Shown: positions 8,302-18,270, counted from the stretch's first letter. The stretch: 64,000 bases of DNA from Niastella vici (GCF_002077945.1 NZ_LVYD01000043.1:62001-126000); one strand, 5' to 3'. Notes: generated from the letters alone by a model not told the origin. A program made the numbers and translations.

Positions 8302-10455
8302 ATGAATATACTATTGAAAATAGCAGGCTTTACCACCCTGGTAATAATGGCTTCCTGCAACAAGTATAAAGCAGCTGGGTTCACCGTCGATAAACCGGAA
8401 TCGGTTGTCATACAGGAAGACCTGGATGCGTATCCTGCGCTGAAAACTTATATAAACCATACCGCACAGCCCGGTTTCAAATTGGGCGTGGCCGGGTCAT
8501 TATCAGATTATCTCACAAAAGGCGTAATGTACCGCCTGGCCAATAAGAACTTCGAAGAGTTTGCGGTGGGGTACGAAATGAAACATGGCGCCGTAGTGCA
8601 GGCCAATGGTACATTGGCTTTGGATAACGTAAAAAACTTTTTATCAGCAACGAGCCAGGCCGGGATGTCTGTATATGGACATACACTGGTTTGGCATGCC
8701 AATAATAATGCAACTTATTTGAAGGGGCTGTTGTCACCCATGATAGTTACCACACCTGCATTTAATAATGACCTACCCATTGCGGGCTTGCAGAATAAAA
8801 CATTTACCGGGTGGAACCTGGCAAATGCCGGCGCTGGTATCACCATCGCCGATGGGGAAGGAATGGGCACCGGGAATAAGGCCATAAAGCTGATATCAAC
8901 AGCAGGCTCAGCTGCAGCAACCGATCTGCAGTTGATCAGTCCTTCCATTGCAATAAATAAAACGCACAAGTATGAAGTGGTGATGTATATAAGATCAGAT
9001 GTTGCAGGCGAAGGACGAATAAGTTTTGAAGGGTTAAATAATAATACCCCACCGATCGACTACACAAAATCGGGTACTGCCACTGCCACATTTACAACCG
9101 GCATTTCCTGGAAGGAGATCAGGTTTCAGCTGACTGATTTTGCGGCGGATAATATTAAACTCCACTTTGACCTGGGTTATAAACCTGGTGTTACTTATAC
9201 CATTGATGTGAACACCTTGTTTGTATACGATACGCAGGGTTCTCCTCTTGTGACCAATCTTGTCTCGAATGGTGATTTTGAATCGGGCAGCGCCTGGAGC
9301 GGTTGGGGAAATAACTCCGTGCGAGGCATTACCGCAGCCGGCATGGGGGTTAATAACACGGGCAAGGCACTGTATGTAACCAATCCGTCAAAGACTACCA
9401 ATTACTGGGATGTGCAAACCAGTTATGCTTTTGCCGCCCCGTTGAAAAGTGGGGAAACCTATAACCTGAGCTTTTGGGTGAAAGGCACGGCGGCGGGTAT
9501 CATCAGACCCGAACTGCAAAGCGCCAACTATTCTTCCAATGGGTTTGGGCAGGTACCCGTTACTACCTCCTGGACGCTGATTAGCATTAACACCACAGCC
9601 ACTACAGCCGACCGCATTCGATTGATCGTTAGTTATGGTGAATTCGCCGGCACCGTATACATTGATGATGTAGTGCTCAAGAGCGCTTCAGCAACCGGCG
9701 GCACCACCATCACCGTAGATAAAACGCCTGCAGAAAAAGCGCTCATCGTAACCAATGCCATGGATAAATGGATCTCAGGCATGCTGGGCGCCAGCAAATC
9801 ATATGTAAAGGCATGGGATGTGGTCAATGAACCCATGGATGATGCCAAACCCTATGAATTGAAAACAGGAGTAGGGCAGTCGAACCTGGCTGCAGATATC
9901 TTCCACTGGCAGGATTACCTGGGTAAAGATTATGCCGTAACTGCGCTTAAAATGGCCAGGCAATACGGCAATCCGGGTGATCTTCATTTTATCAATGATT
10001 ATAACCTCGAATACAACCTCGATAAATGCCGTGGCCTCATCGCTTATATAAATTATGTGGAAAGCAAGGGCGCTAAAGTTGATGGTATTGGTACCCAGAT
10101 GCACATCAGCATCAGTGCCGATAAAACGAAGATCGCCGAATCGTTCAAATTACTGGCGGCAACAGGCAAGCTGATAAAGATCTCTGAACTGGATATCGGT
10201 GTTGGCGTAAAGACCACCGATGCTACTACCGAACATTATAAAGCCCAGGCCGACATGTACAAATATGTAATTGATAAATATTTCGAGCTGATACCAGTCA
10301 AACAACGGTATGGAATTACGATCTGGAGTCCGCTCGATAGTCCGGTCAGTTCCTACTGGCGGGCTGGTGAACCCATCGGGTTATGGACAGAAGCGTATGT
10401 GCGCAAACTGGCTTATGAAGCAGTGGCAAAAGCACTGGAGGCGAATGCTAAATAG
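8302..10455 (+). CDS. GH10 endo-1,4-beta-xylanase with tandem CBM insertion
   Basis: This 717-residue lipoprotein (lipobox TLVIMASC19) hydrolyses internal beta-1,4 bonds of xylan at the cell surface. The GH10 barrel begins at about residue 40 ('FKLGVAGSLSDY', 'GHTLVWHANNN' near 127-137). It is then interrupted from about 150 to 465 by two CBM4/9/22-like beta-sandwich modules ('FTGWNLANAGAGITIADGEG', 'LVSNGDFESGSAWSGWGNNS', 'GETYNLSFWVKGTAAG'). It resumes with 'AWDVVNEPMDD' (acid/base Glu510), 'HFINDYNLEY', 'GIGTQMHI', 'KISELDIGV' (nucleophile Glu629) and 'GITIWSPLDSPVSSYW'. All catalytic residues are present. CBM insertion into GH10 is the known design of Prevotella Xyn10C and related Bacteroides xylanases. 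It is the last gene of the locus and is followed by a strong terminator. Confidence 0.95.
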   Translation: MNILLKIAGFTTLVIMASCNKYKAAGFTVDKPESVVIQEDLDAYPALKTYINHTAQPGFKLGVAGSLSDYLTKGVMYRLANKNFEEFAVGYEMKHGAVVQANGTLALDNVKNFLSATSQAGMSVYGHTLVWHANNNATYLKGLLSPMIVTTPAFNNDLPIAGLQNKTFTGWNLANAGAGITIADGEGMGTGNKAIKLISTAGSAAATDLQLISPSIAINKTHKYEVVMYIRSDVAGEGRISFEGLNNNTPPIDYTKSGTATATFTTGISWKEIRFQLTDFAADNIKLHFDLGYKPGVTYTIDVNTLFVYDTQGSPLVTNLVSNGDFESGSAWSGWGNNSVRGITAAGMGVNNTGKALYVTNPSKTTNYWDVQTSYAFAAPLKSGETYNLSFWVKGTAAGIIRPELQSANYSSNGFGQVPVTTSWTLISINTTATTADRIRLIVSYGEFAGTVYIDDVVLKSASATGGTTITVDKTPAEKALIVTNAMDKWISGMLGASKSYVKAWDVVNEPMDDAKPYELKTGVGQSNLAADIFHWQDYLGKDYAVTALKMARQYGNPGDLHFINDYNLEYNLDKCRGLIAYINYVESKGAKVDGIGTQMHISISADKTKIAESFKLLAATGKLIKISELDIGVGVKTTDATTEHYKAQADMYKYVIDKYFELIPVKQRYGITIWSPLDSPVSSYWRAGEPIGLWTEAYVRKLAYEAVAKALEANAK

Positions 10456-10494
10456 AAAGATATAACTGGTAAGCGCATTGACAACTAATAAAAT

Positions 10495-10528
10495 AGCCCC
10501 GGAAGTCTTAGCACTTCCGGGGCTGTTT
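10495..10528 (+). terminator. Rho-independent terminator after the xylanase
   Basis: A perfect 12-bp stem AGCCCCGGAAGT / ACTTCCGGGGCT (10495-10506 with 10513-10524), a 6-nt loop and a short T run. It lies 39 bp after the xylanase stop and closes the xylan operon. Confidence 0.88.
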
Positions 10529-11108
10529 CATTAAAAGTACCTTCCCATTGTTTTTGGTGTATAAGAACCAGAAGGATGAATCACTTCAGGCATGCATACC
10601 TGTCCCGGAAATGCTTACTGTATAGGCAGGCAATACGCTGTTTTCCATTGACCGTAAAGACTGTTACAAATATTTTTTTTGGAATGGAAAAAAAATATTA
10701 TTTTGTCTACTCTATTAGTAGACTATTTGATGATAGTTTGCTGATGATTAAATGGTAGCTGTTAACCACCAGCAGTATACCGGTTTATACCGTATTTTAA
10801 AACAACTGAAATGAGACCTTCAAAAATCAGTGAGCCATACCGCGCCCTCGCGGTAGCAGGGGTGGTATTACATTACGCTAATTCTTCTTACAGAAGTTTC
10901 TGTTGTTGTTGTTAAGATTATTTTCCTCCGGATTATAGCTTGTTACGTTCAGTAGCAGGGCTTTACCCCTTATTGATATAATACTATGATCTGCGCAACA
11001 GCCCGGTGCTGTGGTTAACCGGTGGTTGGTTAGCCGCAAACTTTGCCGGCTGTTGCTCAGGTTACTTGCCTGCCGCAGCTATTATTTAAATAATCAAAAT
11101 TAATTGGT
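10529..11108. other. Long intergenic region with AT-rich hairpins upstream of the second SusC
   Basis: No convincing gene is seen in these 580 bp. There are several inverted repeats. A 12-bp A/T stem AATATTTTTTTT / AAAAAAAATATT (10669-10680 with 10688-10699) is followed at once by GTCTAC-tctatta-GTAGAC (10705-10723). A GC stem TACCGCG / CGCGGTA lies at 10838-10855. A perfect 14-bp palindrome ATTATTTAAATAAT lies at 11091-11104, ending 4 bp before the SusC start codon. The region should carry the promoter and control sites of the second SusCD operon. I could not place a full -33/-7 promoter with confidence. Confidence 0.5.
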
Positions 11109-14100
11109 ATGAAATTATTTTCAGGAAGAAGCATGCTCATTGCTTTTATCCTTTTGCCCGTATTTATAACGGCGCAAACAATCAATAAACCGGTTATCAA
11201 TTCTATTGTTACCGGCAAAGTAACTGACGGCAATGCACCTCTTGAAGGTACCACTGTTCAAATTAAAGGGACCACCAATACAGCCACTACCGATTTTGAA
11301 GGAAACTTTACGTTGAAAACAGGGCAGAAACTTCCTTTTACCCTGGTAGTGACTTATATCGGCTATCAAAAGGAGGAAGTGCTGGCCACCGGCGCCCATG
11401 TTGATGTTTTGTTGCATGCATCGAAAAATAAACTCGATGAAGTAGTGGTGGTTGGGTATGGCACGCAAAGAAAAAAAGATCTTACCGGTTCTGTGGCGAG
11501 TGTTTCCAGGGAAAATCTCAGCCGTCCGGCTTCTTCTCTCGATAATCTTTTGCAGGGTGCTGTTGCCGGTGTGGTGGTTAACCAAAGCTCTGGTCAGCCG
11601 GGCGCAACGGCTACCATCCGCATCCGCGGCGGTAACTCGCTGAGTTTTGGTAACGATCCTTTGTATGTGATCGATGGGTTTATCTATTACAACGATAATA
11701 GTCTTACCAATCTCGCGCCTGCATCTGGTACGGTACCTGCGGTAACCGGGGTTTCAACCAATGGACTGTCTACCATAAACCCTTCTGATATTGAATCGAT
11801 AGACGTATTGAAAGATGCCGCCGCTACCGCTATCTATGGATCGCGCGGCGCCAATGGCGTGGTGATCGTTACCACAAAAAGAGGCACCAAAGGCAGCAAC
11901 AACATATCTTTCAATTCATCTTACGGGCAACAATACAAAACAAAGCTGATCCCCGTGCTTAACGGGCAGCAATGGGCAAAATTATTTGACGACCTGTACC
12001 ATGCAACGCCCACTATTCAGGCAGGGTTGGCGGCCAATAAAAAGCTGATCGATTCTGCAGGGGCTGCCGGTGTTAATGGCAACTGGACCGAAGCGGCCAT
12101 TAGAACAGGCGCTGTACAAAATCACCAGCTTACCCTTTTTGGTGGTGATGATAAGTCGCGCTACTCGGTGAGTGGTAATTATTTCAACCAGAAAGGTATT
12201 GTGCTGGCCTCTGATTTTAAACGGTATTCAGCACGGGTGAATTATGAAAAGGAGTATTCCAAAAAGCTGAAACTGGCTACCAGTATTTTTGGCAGCAGTT
12301 CATCGGAAAATAAACTTCCGGGTGCTACCTATAACGGCATCGGATTCAGCAATGCGTTTTCTTCCCTCAGCCTTGCTAACCCGCTGCAAACAGTGAAAAA
12401 TGCCGACGGTTCGTATAATACTACCGCGCAACCGGCCATCAATCCAACGCTGAACACCATTAGCGGACAACAATTTTCCGACAATGCCATTCTCGGCATC
12501 GCCGTCACTATCAACCAAACGAAATTGTCGCGCGTGCTGGGCAATTTTTCTGCCGAGTATAAAATAACCAGTGAACTCGTGGCAAAATCTACGATAGGGG
12601 CCGATCTGTTAAATACAAAGCTGAACTATTACACCCCTTCGTATACCAATTCGGGTAACCTTGGGGGAACCATCACCGGTTCGGGTTCGGTTGGCACCAT
12701 TAATTACATAAGCTGGCTCAACGAAAATACCCTTACGTATGATCATGCATTTGAGGACAAACATTTTCTAAATCTGTTGGTGGGTTATACAACGCAGTAC
12801 CAGAAATCGGAGAATACATTTCTGGCCGGGCAAACTTTTTCTTCCGATGCCACCACCTATAATAACCTGTACAATGCTTCCGCCAATAAAGTGATAGGCT
12901 CAGCAGAGGCCAAACAAACCCGCAACTCATGGCTGGGAAGAATTTCCTATTCCTTACTGCACCGGTATAACCTCACCCTGGCTGCCAGGGCCGACGGCGC
13001 ATCACCGGCAGGCGCCAATAAAAAATGGGGTTTGTTTCCCTCTGTTGGTTTTTCATGGAATGTATCCGACGAAGACTTTTTTAAAAGATTCGATAAAACC
13101 ATCAATAACCTGAAATTACGATTAACGTATGGGCGGGTGGGTAATGCCAATTTCCCGGCATACAGTTCACTGGCCACCATTACTTCTTATGGGTATTATC
13201 TGGGCAATCCGCTTACCGGTACTAACGGTTTGGCGCCTTCACAGTTGTCAAATCCTGATCTAACCTGGGAAACTACTACACAATACAATGCCGGTATTGA
13301 TCTGGGCTTGCTTAAAAACAGGATTGTCATAACTGCCGATGCGTATTACAAAAAGACCACCAACCTGTATGTCAGCGGTTCAGGCCTGGTGCCATTGTCC
13401 TCGGGTTATGCATCGGTATCGGAAAATATCGGCAGCCTGGAAAATAAAGGTGTTGAACTTACCATTAATACAGACAATATCAAGTCGAAAAATTTCACCT
13501 GGCGATCAACACTGATCTATGCCCGCAATGCCAATAAAGTGTTGAGCCTGGGACCCAGCGAGTCATTTTTCCCGGTAGCGCCCACAGGGCAGGTATCACC
13601 GGTGATCGTTAAAGTAGGGTTGCCCGTAGGCACTTTCTGGGGATACAATACTGCAGGTCTTTTAACGACTGCCGATGTATACGGCGCCAAAAAAGCGCCC
13701 ATACTGGCAGGCGTATCGCAGGTAACCGGCGACCGGAAGTATGTTGATTCCGATGGCGATGGGGTAGTAACCACCGCAGATAAGCACAACCTCGGCAACG
13801 CGCAACCAAAGTTTACCGCCAGTTTCAGCAACACCATTACCTGGAAAAATCTCGACCTGTCTGTATTCTTCCAGGGTTCATTCGGTAATAAAATATTCAA
13901 TCTTTTACAGCAACAGCTCGAAAAGACCACCACCACCCAGAATGTATCGACTGTGCTGCTTGATCGCTGGGATTCTGTTTCCAATCCAAACGGCAAGTTC
14001 CCGAAAGTGGTTAATGCGCCGGTGGTACAGGTGGCCGACACGTATATTGAAGATGGCTCTTATATAAGGCTGAAAAATATAACGCTCGGGTATAATTTTC

Positions 14101-14300
14101 CCAAAGACCTTGCTGCAAAGATCCTGGCGAAACAGATCAGGATTTATGGTTCCGTTACAAACCTGTTGACCATTACAAAATATAAGGGACTTGATCCGGA
14201 AGCCAATTTCTATGATCAGAATAACCTGCAGCCCGGTATTGATTATGGCGTATATCCCAACTATCGCACCTATACACTGGGCATTAATGTTACTTTTTAA
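11109..14300 (+). CDS. SusC/RagA-type TonB-linked outer membrane transporter (full length)
   Basis: The 1063-residue protein has a signal peptide ending about residue 22 (LLPVFITAQT). An N-terminal CarboxypepD_reg-like domain follows ('VTGKVTDGNAPLEGTTVQIK', 'GNFTLKTG', 'VTYIGYQKEEV'), then a TonB-box region 'DEVVVVGYGTQRKKDLTGSV'. The plug shows 'IRIRGGNSLSFGNDPLYVID' and 'IDVLKDAAATAIYGSRGANG', and the barrel ends 'YRTYTLGINVTF'. The domain order and length match canonical SusC. It imports a glycan fragment across the outer membrane with the SusD encoded 24 bp downstream. The adjacent arylsulfatase and GH39 xylosidase hint at a (possibly sulfated) plant or algal polysaccharide, but the true substrate is unknown. 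Confidence 0.96.
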   Translation: MKLFSGRSMLIAFILLPVFITAQTINKPVINSIVTGKVTDGNAPLEGTTVQIKGTTNTATTDFEGNFTLKTGQKLPFTLVVTYIGYQKEEVLATGAHVDVLLHASKNKLDEVVVVGYGTQRKKDLTGSVASVSRENLSRPASSLDNLLQGAVAGVVVNQSSGQPGATATIRIRGGNSLSFGNDPLYVIDGFIYYNDNSLTNLAPASGTVPAVTGVSTNGLSTINPSDIESIDVLKDAAATAIYGSRGANGVVIVTTKRGTKGSNNISFNSSYGQQYKTKLIPVLNGQQWAKLFDDLYHATPTIQAGLAANKKLIDSAGAAGVNGNWTEAAIRTGAVQNHQLTLFGGDDKSRYSVSGNYFNQKGIVLASDFKRYSARVNYEKEYSKKLKLATSIFGSSSSENKLPGATYNGIGFSNAFSSLSLANPLQTVKNADGSYNTTAQPAINPTLNTISGQQFSDNAILGIAVTINQTKLSRVLGNFSAEYKITSELVAKSTIGADLLNTKLNYYTPSYTNSGNLGGTITGSGSVGTINYISWLNENTLTYDHAFEDKHFLNLLVGYTTQYQKSENTFLAGQTFSSDATTYNNLYNASANKVIGSAEAKQTRNSWLGRISYSLLHRYNLTLAARADGASPAGANKKWGLFPSVGFSWNVSDEDFFKRFDKTINNLKLRLTYGRVGNANFPAYSSLATITSYGYYLGNPLTGTNGLAPSQLSNPDLTWETTTQYNAGIDLGLLKNRIVITADAYYKKTTNLYVSGSGLVPLSSGYASVSENIGSLENKGVELTINTDNIKSKNFTWRSTLIYARNANKVLSLGPSESFFPVAPTGQVSPVIVKVGLPVGTFWGYNTAGLLTTADVYGAKKAPILAGVSQVTGDRKYVDSDGDGVVTTADKHNLGNAQPKFTASFSNTITWKNLDLSVFFQGSFGNKIFNLLQQQLEKTTTTQNVSTVLLDRWDSVSNPNGKFPKVVNAPVVQVADTYIEDGSYIRLKNITLGYNFPKDLAAKILAKQIRIYGSVTNLLTITKYKGLDPEANFYDQNNLQPGIDYGVYPNYRTYTLGINVTF

Positions 14301-14324
14301 TTCACGGCAAATAATAATAGAACA

Positions 14325-15914
14325 ATGAAAAATATTGGAATGATAATAACAGCTGCCGGGGCAATGGGCATTCTTGTGTCGTCGTGCACAAAGCTGAGTG
14401 AAGGTCCTCAGGGCAGCTTAACCCAGGACAATTTTTACAAAACACAAAGTGATGCAGTTGCGGCGGTAACGGCGGTTTACAGTACACTGACAACCGATAT
14501 AAACAATGATTTCCCGATCTACGGGCGCAACCTCAATCTTATTGTTGATAATACCAGCGATAACCAGGTGTACAGTCCTTCGAATACCAATCCCGATGTG
14601 CGGGCGCTTGGTACAGCCACTTATGTAAGTACCAACGACCGGGTGCGCAAAATTTATGCGCAGTTATATTGGGGCATCAATAAGGCCAATGTGGCCATTG
14701 ATAAAATTCCCACCATTCCCGCGGGGCAATTTGTAGATCCGGCGCGGTCGGCGGCCAGCCTCGTGAACGAGGCAAAGTTTATCAGGGCCTTGTTGTATTT
14801 TGACCTGGTTCGTTTGTACGGGGACGTTCCCTTATTGTTGCACGACCAGGGCACAGTGGCGGAGGCCAGTGCACTGGTTGATCGTACACCTAAAGAAACA
14901 GTATACCAGCAGATAATCACTGACCTGGACTCCGCTACCAGTTTGCCAGGCAGTTACACTGGTACCAGCGTTGGCCGCGTAACCAGTGGTGCGGCACATG
15001 CGCTGCTGGCCAAAGTATATATCACCCGCCAGGAGTGGGCAAAGGCGATAACAGAACTTAAAAAAGTGATCACGGCCGGCACTGCCAACCTCACAAACGC
15101 CACTACCGGGGCCTATGGTTATGATCTTTTCGCAAAATTTTCAGATGCTTTTCAACCCGCCACCAAGAACGGGAAGGAGCATATTTTTTCCGCACAATTC
15201 AATGGCACCACAGGTGGGTTCACCAGTACGAATACGTTGAGTTCGTTTACCTGGAGCAATTCTGCTTATACCGCCGATATTCCCGCCGATAAAAGCGTGG
15301 TAGAATTGTTTGACCTGACAGACCAGCGCCGTGCAGCCACTTTTTACGATTCATTGTTCAATCAGTCCACCGGCAAATGGGTTAAATGGCCTTTTTCTAA
15401 CTTCCTGAAGTTTGTAGATCAAAGCACCGGTTTTGTTACTGCGCTGCAGGGTAATCAGGGCGCAAACAGTAAGATGAATTTTCCTGTGATTCGCTATTCA
15501 GAAGTGCTGTTGTTGTATGCAGAAGCATTGAACGAATTAAATGGCGGCCCAACCTCCGATGCATATGCAGCGATCAATATCGTTCGGGGAAGGGCTTACA
15601 ATTCTTATACCTCCGGTGGTAACTACACCAACCATACGTATGATCTGGCGCCAGGTCTCAGTCAGCTTGCTTTCAGGGATGCCGTTTTTACTGAAAGAAG
15701 AAAAGAATTCATTCAGGAAAGCCAACGCTGGTTTGATCTGGTGCGCAGAACAGATCAGGGGCCCGGGCAGTATTACCTGAAATCGGTGTATGCCATGCCT
15801 GGGAATCCAAAATCGGCAGCAACGCTCAGGGATACCCTTTTCCCCATACCGCAAACCGAGATCGATTTGTATGGCGGCAAGAACCCAAATTTTCAACAAA
15901 ACCCGGGATGGTAA
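14325..15914 (+). CDS. SusD/RagB-family glycan-binding lipoprotein, partner of the SusC at 11109
   Basis: A 529-residue lipoprotein (signal to 'GAMGILVSSC'). SusD features include 'EAKFIRALLYFDLVRLYGDV' with 'PLLL', 'KVYITRQEWAKAITELKKVI' (TPR-like), 'VIRYSEVLLLYAEALNEL', 'FTERRKEFIQESQRWFDLVR' and the C-terminal 'PNFQQNPGW'. It is close to the usual SusD length. It follows the SusC stop by 24 bp in the same operon. It is predicted to bind the glycan at the cell surface and to form the lid of the SusC channel. Confidence 0.95.
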   Translation: MKNIGMIITAAGAMGILVSSCTKLSEGPQGSLTQDNFYKTQSDAVAAVTAVYSTLTTDINNDFPIYGRNLNLIVDNTSDNQVYSPSNTNPDVRALGTATYVSTNDRVRKIYAQLYWGINKANVAIDKIPTIPAGQFVDPARSAASLVNEAKFIRALLYFDLVRLYGDVPLLLHDQGTVAEASALVDRTPKETVYQQIITDLDSATSLPGSYTGTSVGRVTSGAAHALLAKVYITRQEWAKAITELKKVITAGTANLTNATTGAYGYDLFAKFSDAFQPATKNGKEHIFSAQFNGTTGGFTSTNTLSSFTWSNSAYTADIPADKSVVELFDLTDQRRAATFYDSLFNQSTGKWVKWPFSNFLKFVDQSTGFVTALQGNQGANSKMNFPVIRYSEVLLLYAEALNELNGGPTSDAYAAINIVRGRAYNSYTSGGNYTNHTYDLAPGLSQLAFRDAVFTERRKEFIQESQRWFDLVRRTDQGPGQYYLKSVYAMPGNPKSAATLRDTLFPIPQTEIDLYGGKNPNFQQNPGW

Positions 15915-16036
15915 AATATCCTGTTGTTTCACTTTAATAATAAAGCATGAACTCAAAAGTTGCCGGTTCGCCGTAAAACGATCTATGATCTTATAATATC
16001 TATCAACTTAATTCCTCACGTATTAAATACAACAAC

Positions 16037-17941
16037 ATGCGTTTTCAGAAAATGAACGGGGTAACCAAAAAGATGCTGGCCTCATCAATGATTGCGGGTA
16101 TTAGTGCCCTGTCATTGGGTGTGCATGCGCAATCATCGCCCCAAACTTACCAGGGTGTAGTGGGTAAAACCTATGCCGATTCAAAAGAATGGTGGCCGAC
16201 GCCGGTGAAAGCGCCTGCCGGAGCGCCCAATATAATTTGGATCCTACTCGATGATGTTGGCTTTGGTGCTTCCAGCGCTTTTGGCGGTTTAATTCCTACG
16301 CCCACATTTGATAGCCTCGCTAACCAGGGCTTGCGATATACCAACTTTCATACAGCCGCCATTTGCGCACCTACCCGTGCCGCTTTATTAACCGGCCGTA
16401 ATCAGCATTACGTTCATATGGGCGGATTTGCGCATACTGCTTTGTCGGCCGGTTTTCCCGGTTGGGATGGTCGCATCCCTGCCGATAAGGGAACGGTGGC
16501 CGAAGTGCTGCGCGAGAACGGTTATAACACATTTGCGGTTGGAAAGTATGGCGTAACGCCAGATGAAGATGCAACCGATGCGGGTCCGTTCGATCGCTGG
16601 CCTACCGGTAAAGGATTCGATCATTTTTATGGATTCCTGGGATCACAAACCGATCAGTACAAACCCGATCTGGTTGAAGATAATGCGCATGTAACACCCG
16701 ATGGCCGCAACCTGAATGAGTCCATTACCGATAAAGCGATCAGCTATATTTCAAAACAGAAAAAAGCGGCGCCCGATAAACCTTTCTTCCTCTATTATGC
16801 TCCCGGCGCCACGCATGCGCCACACCAGGTTCCATCATCCTGGTTCGATCTGTATAAAGGAAAGTTTGATGAAGGTTGGGATGTGTACCGCGAAAAAGTG
16901 ATCGCCAATCAGAAGAAGCTGGGGGTTATTCCGGCCAATGCCCAGTTGCCCGCCCGCAATGAATATATAAAAGCATGGAATACCTTAACGCCCGATCAGA
17001 AAAAAGTGTATGCCCGTTTTATGGAAATATATGCCGCTTACCTCACGTACATTGATGCGCAGGTTGGCCGCATAGTTAACCACCTGAAAGAGATAAATCA
17101 GCTCGACAATACCTTGTTCTTTGTGATCATTGGCGACAATGGCGCCAGTAAGGAAGGTACCTTCCAGGGCGTGCTGAACCGCGGACCGCTGGGAGCCAAA
17201 GTTTCGGATGAAGAACAGTTTAAATCGAACCTGGAAAAAATTGGTGAAATAGGTACGCCTTCAGGTACAAATACCAATTACCCGCTTGGCTGGGCACAGG
17301 CAACCAATACACCTTTCAAATACTGGAAACAGGATGCCAATGCAGAAGGTGGCACGCATAATCCGCTGATCATTTTTTATCCCAATGGTATTAAGGACAA
17401 AGGTGGTATCAGAAATCAATATGGGCATGTGGTTGATATATTGCCAACCACTATAGAGTTAGCAGGCCTTAAATTGCCCGGGTATGTAAAAGGTATTAAA
17501 CAGGATACGCTGCAAGGTACCTCGTTGTATTATTCGCTGGAAAATGCAACGGCTCAATCCCGTCACACAGAACAGTATTACTACATTTTTGGTTCCCGGG
17601 CTATTTATAAAGACGGCTGGAAAGCTGCCGCTGCGCATCACCCTGATTATATTGATCTGAATGTATTGAGTGGAAAAGATTCTGTTGAGCACAGCTTCGA
17701 CAAAGATGTATGGGAACTGTACAATCTGAATGAAGATTTTAATGAAAGGAACGATCTGGCAAAAAAGTATCCTGAAAAGCTGAAAGAACTGCAGGGGCTT
17801 TTTGATGTAACTGCAAAGCGATACAACGTATATCCTTTAATTGACTGGGCAGATGTGTTAAAGAGAAGATTGCATGTTGCTAACCATGCATCGGCAAATA
17901 CGGGAAATCCCACAAATGCAGGAAATGCTGCAAAAGAATAA
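16037..17941 (+). CDS. Secreted S1-family arylsulfatase (formylglycine type)
   Basis: The protein has 634 residues with a signal peptide ending about residue 32 (SLGVHAQS). The sulfatase core begins at residue 64: 'PNIIWILLDDVG' gives metal ligands Asp72 and Asp73. The signature 'AICAPTRAALLTGRN' has Cys110 in C-x-P-x-R, the residue converted to formylglycine. Further family motifs are 'FAVGKYGVTPDEDA', 'IIGDNGASKEG' and 'NAEGGTHNPLIIFYP', all typical of the large PAS/AslA-like arylsulfatases. It removes sulfate esters in the periplasm or at the surface. Maturation needs an anaerobic-type or other formylglycine-generating enzyme, which is not in this window. It lies 122 bp after SusD and is probably part of that locus. 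Confidence 0.93.
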   Translation: MRFQKMNGVTKKMLASSMIAGISALSLGVHAQSSPQTYQGVVGKTYADSKEWWPTPVKAPAGAPNIIWILLDDVGFGASSAFGGLIPTPTFDSLANQGLRYTNFHTAAICAPTRAALLTGRNQHYVHMGGFAHTALSAGFPGWDGRIPADKGTVAEVLRENGYNTFAVGKYGVTPDEDATDAGPFDRWPTGKGFDHFYGFLGSQTDQYKPDLVEDNAHVTPDGRNLNESITDKAISYISKQKKAAPDKPFFLYYAPGATHAPHQVPSSWFDLYKGKFDEGWDVYREKVIANQKKLGVIPANAQLPARNEYIKAWNTLTPDQKKVYARFMEIYAAYLTYIDAQVGRIVNHLKEINQLDNTLFFVIIGDNGASKEGTFQGVLNRGPLGAKVSDEEQFKSNLEKIGEIGTPSGTNTNYPLGWAQATNTPFKYWKQDANAEGGTHNPLIIFYPNGIKDKGGIRNQYGHVVDILPTTIELAGLKLPGYVKGIKQDTLQGTSLYYSLENATAQSRHTEQYYYIFGSRAIYKDGWKAAAAHHPDYIDLNVLSGKDSVEHSFDKDVWELYNLNEDFNERNDLAKKYPEKLKELQGLFDVTAKRYNVYPLIDWADVLKRRLHVANHASANTGNPTNAGNAAKE

Positions 17942-17957
17942 TCGGATCTTATCAAAA

Positions 17958-17984
17958 AAAGCATCCGTCAATGGCGGATGCTTT
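17958..17984 (+). terminator. Terminator hairpin after the arylsulfatase
   Basis: Stem AAAGCATCCG / CGGATGCTTT (10 bp) with a 7-nt loop, 16 bp after the stop codon. The flanking A and T runs suit a bidirectional terminator. Confidence 0.8.
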
Positions 17985-18057
17985 ATAACAATTTCTACAT
18001 GATTAATAAAAGTTCTGTTTCACTTTTGACGTAATGGTTAATGCTCGTTTCATTCTG

Positions 18058-18089
18058 GCCGCCCCGATAACTATCGGGGCGGCTTTTTT
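18058..18089 (+). terminator. Second terminator hairpin with poly-T
   Basis: Stem GCCGCCCCGAT / ATCGGGGCGGC (11 bp, 4-nt loop) followed by TTTTTT. The core CCCGAT..ATCGGG resembles the palindromes at 61249-61399, so it may also be a copy of a dispersed palindromic repeat. Confidence 0.8.
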
Positions 18090-18240
18090 AATGTAGATGG
18101 TTGCAGAAAAAATTGATGAAAGAAGTAAGTTGACAGACCTGTTAAAAAGCAGGCCTGTTTTTATTTTTTAGGAGAATCCTTATTGAAAATGGCTGAATCA
18201 AAAGAAAAAATGTAGAAATAACAGTTTTATGTATATTCGC

Positions 18241-18257
18241 ATTCAACTTTGTTGAAT
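18241..18257. promoter_or_regulatory. Palindrome upstream of the XRE-cupin regulator, candidate autoregulatory operator
   Basis: A perfect 7+3+7 inverted repeat ATTCAAC-TTT-GTTGAAT ends 13 bp before the GTG start of the regulator gene. XRE repressors commonly bind such sites in their own promoter; the pairing here is inferred from position. Confidence 0.45.
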
Positions 18258-18270
18258 AGAAGTAAACAAA

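Noticed and set aside
10576-10758. 60-codon ORF between the xylanase and the second SusC
   Set aside because: It runs through A/T hairpins, has no motif, no ribosome site and odd composition.
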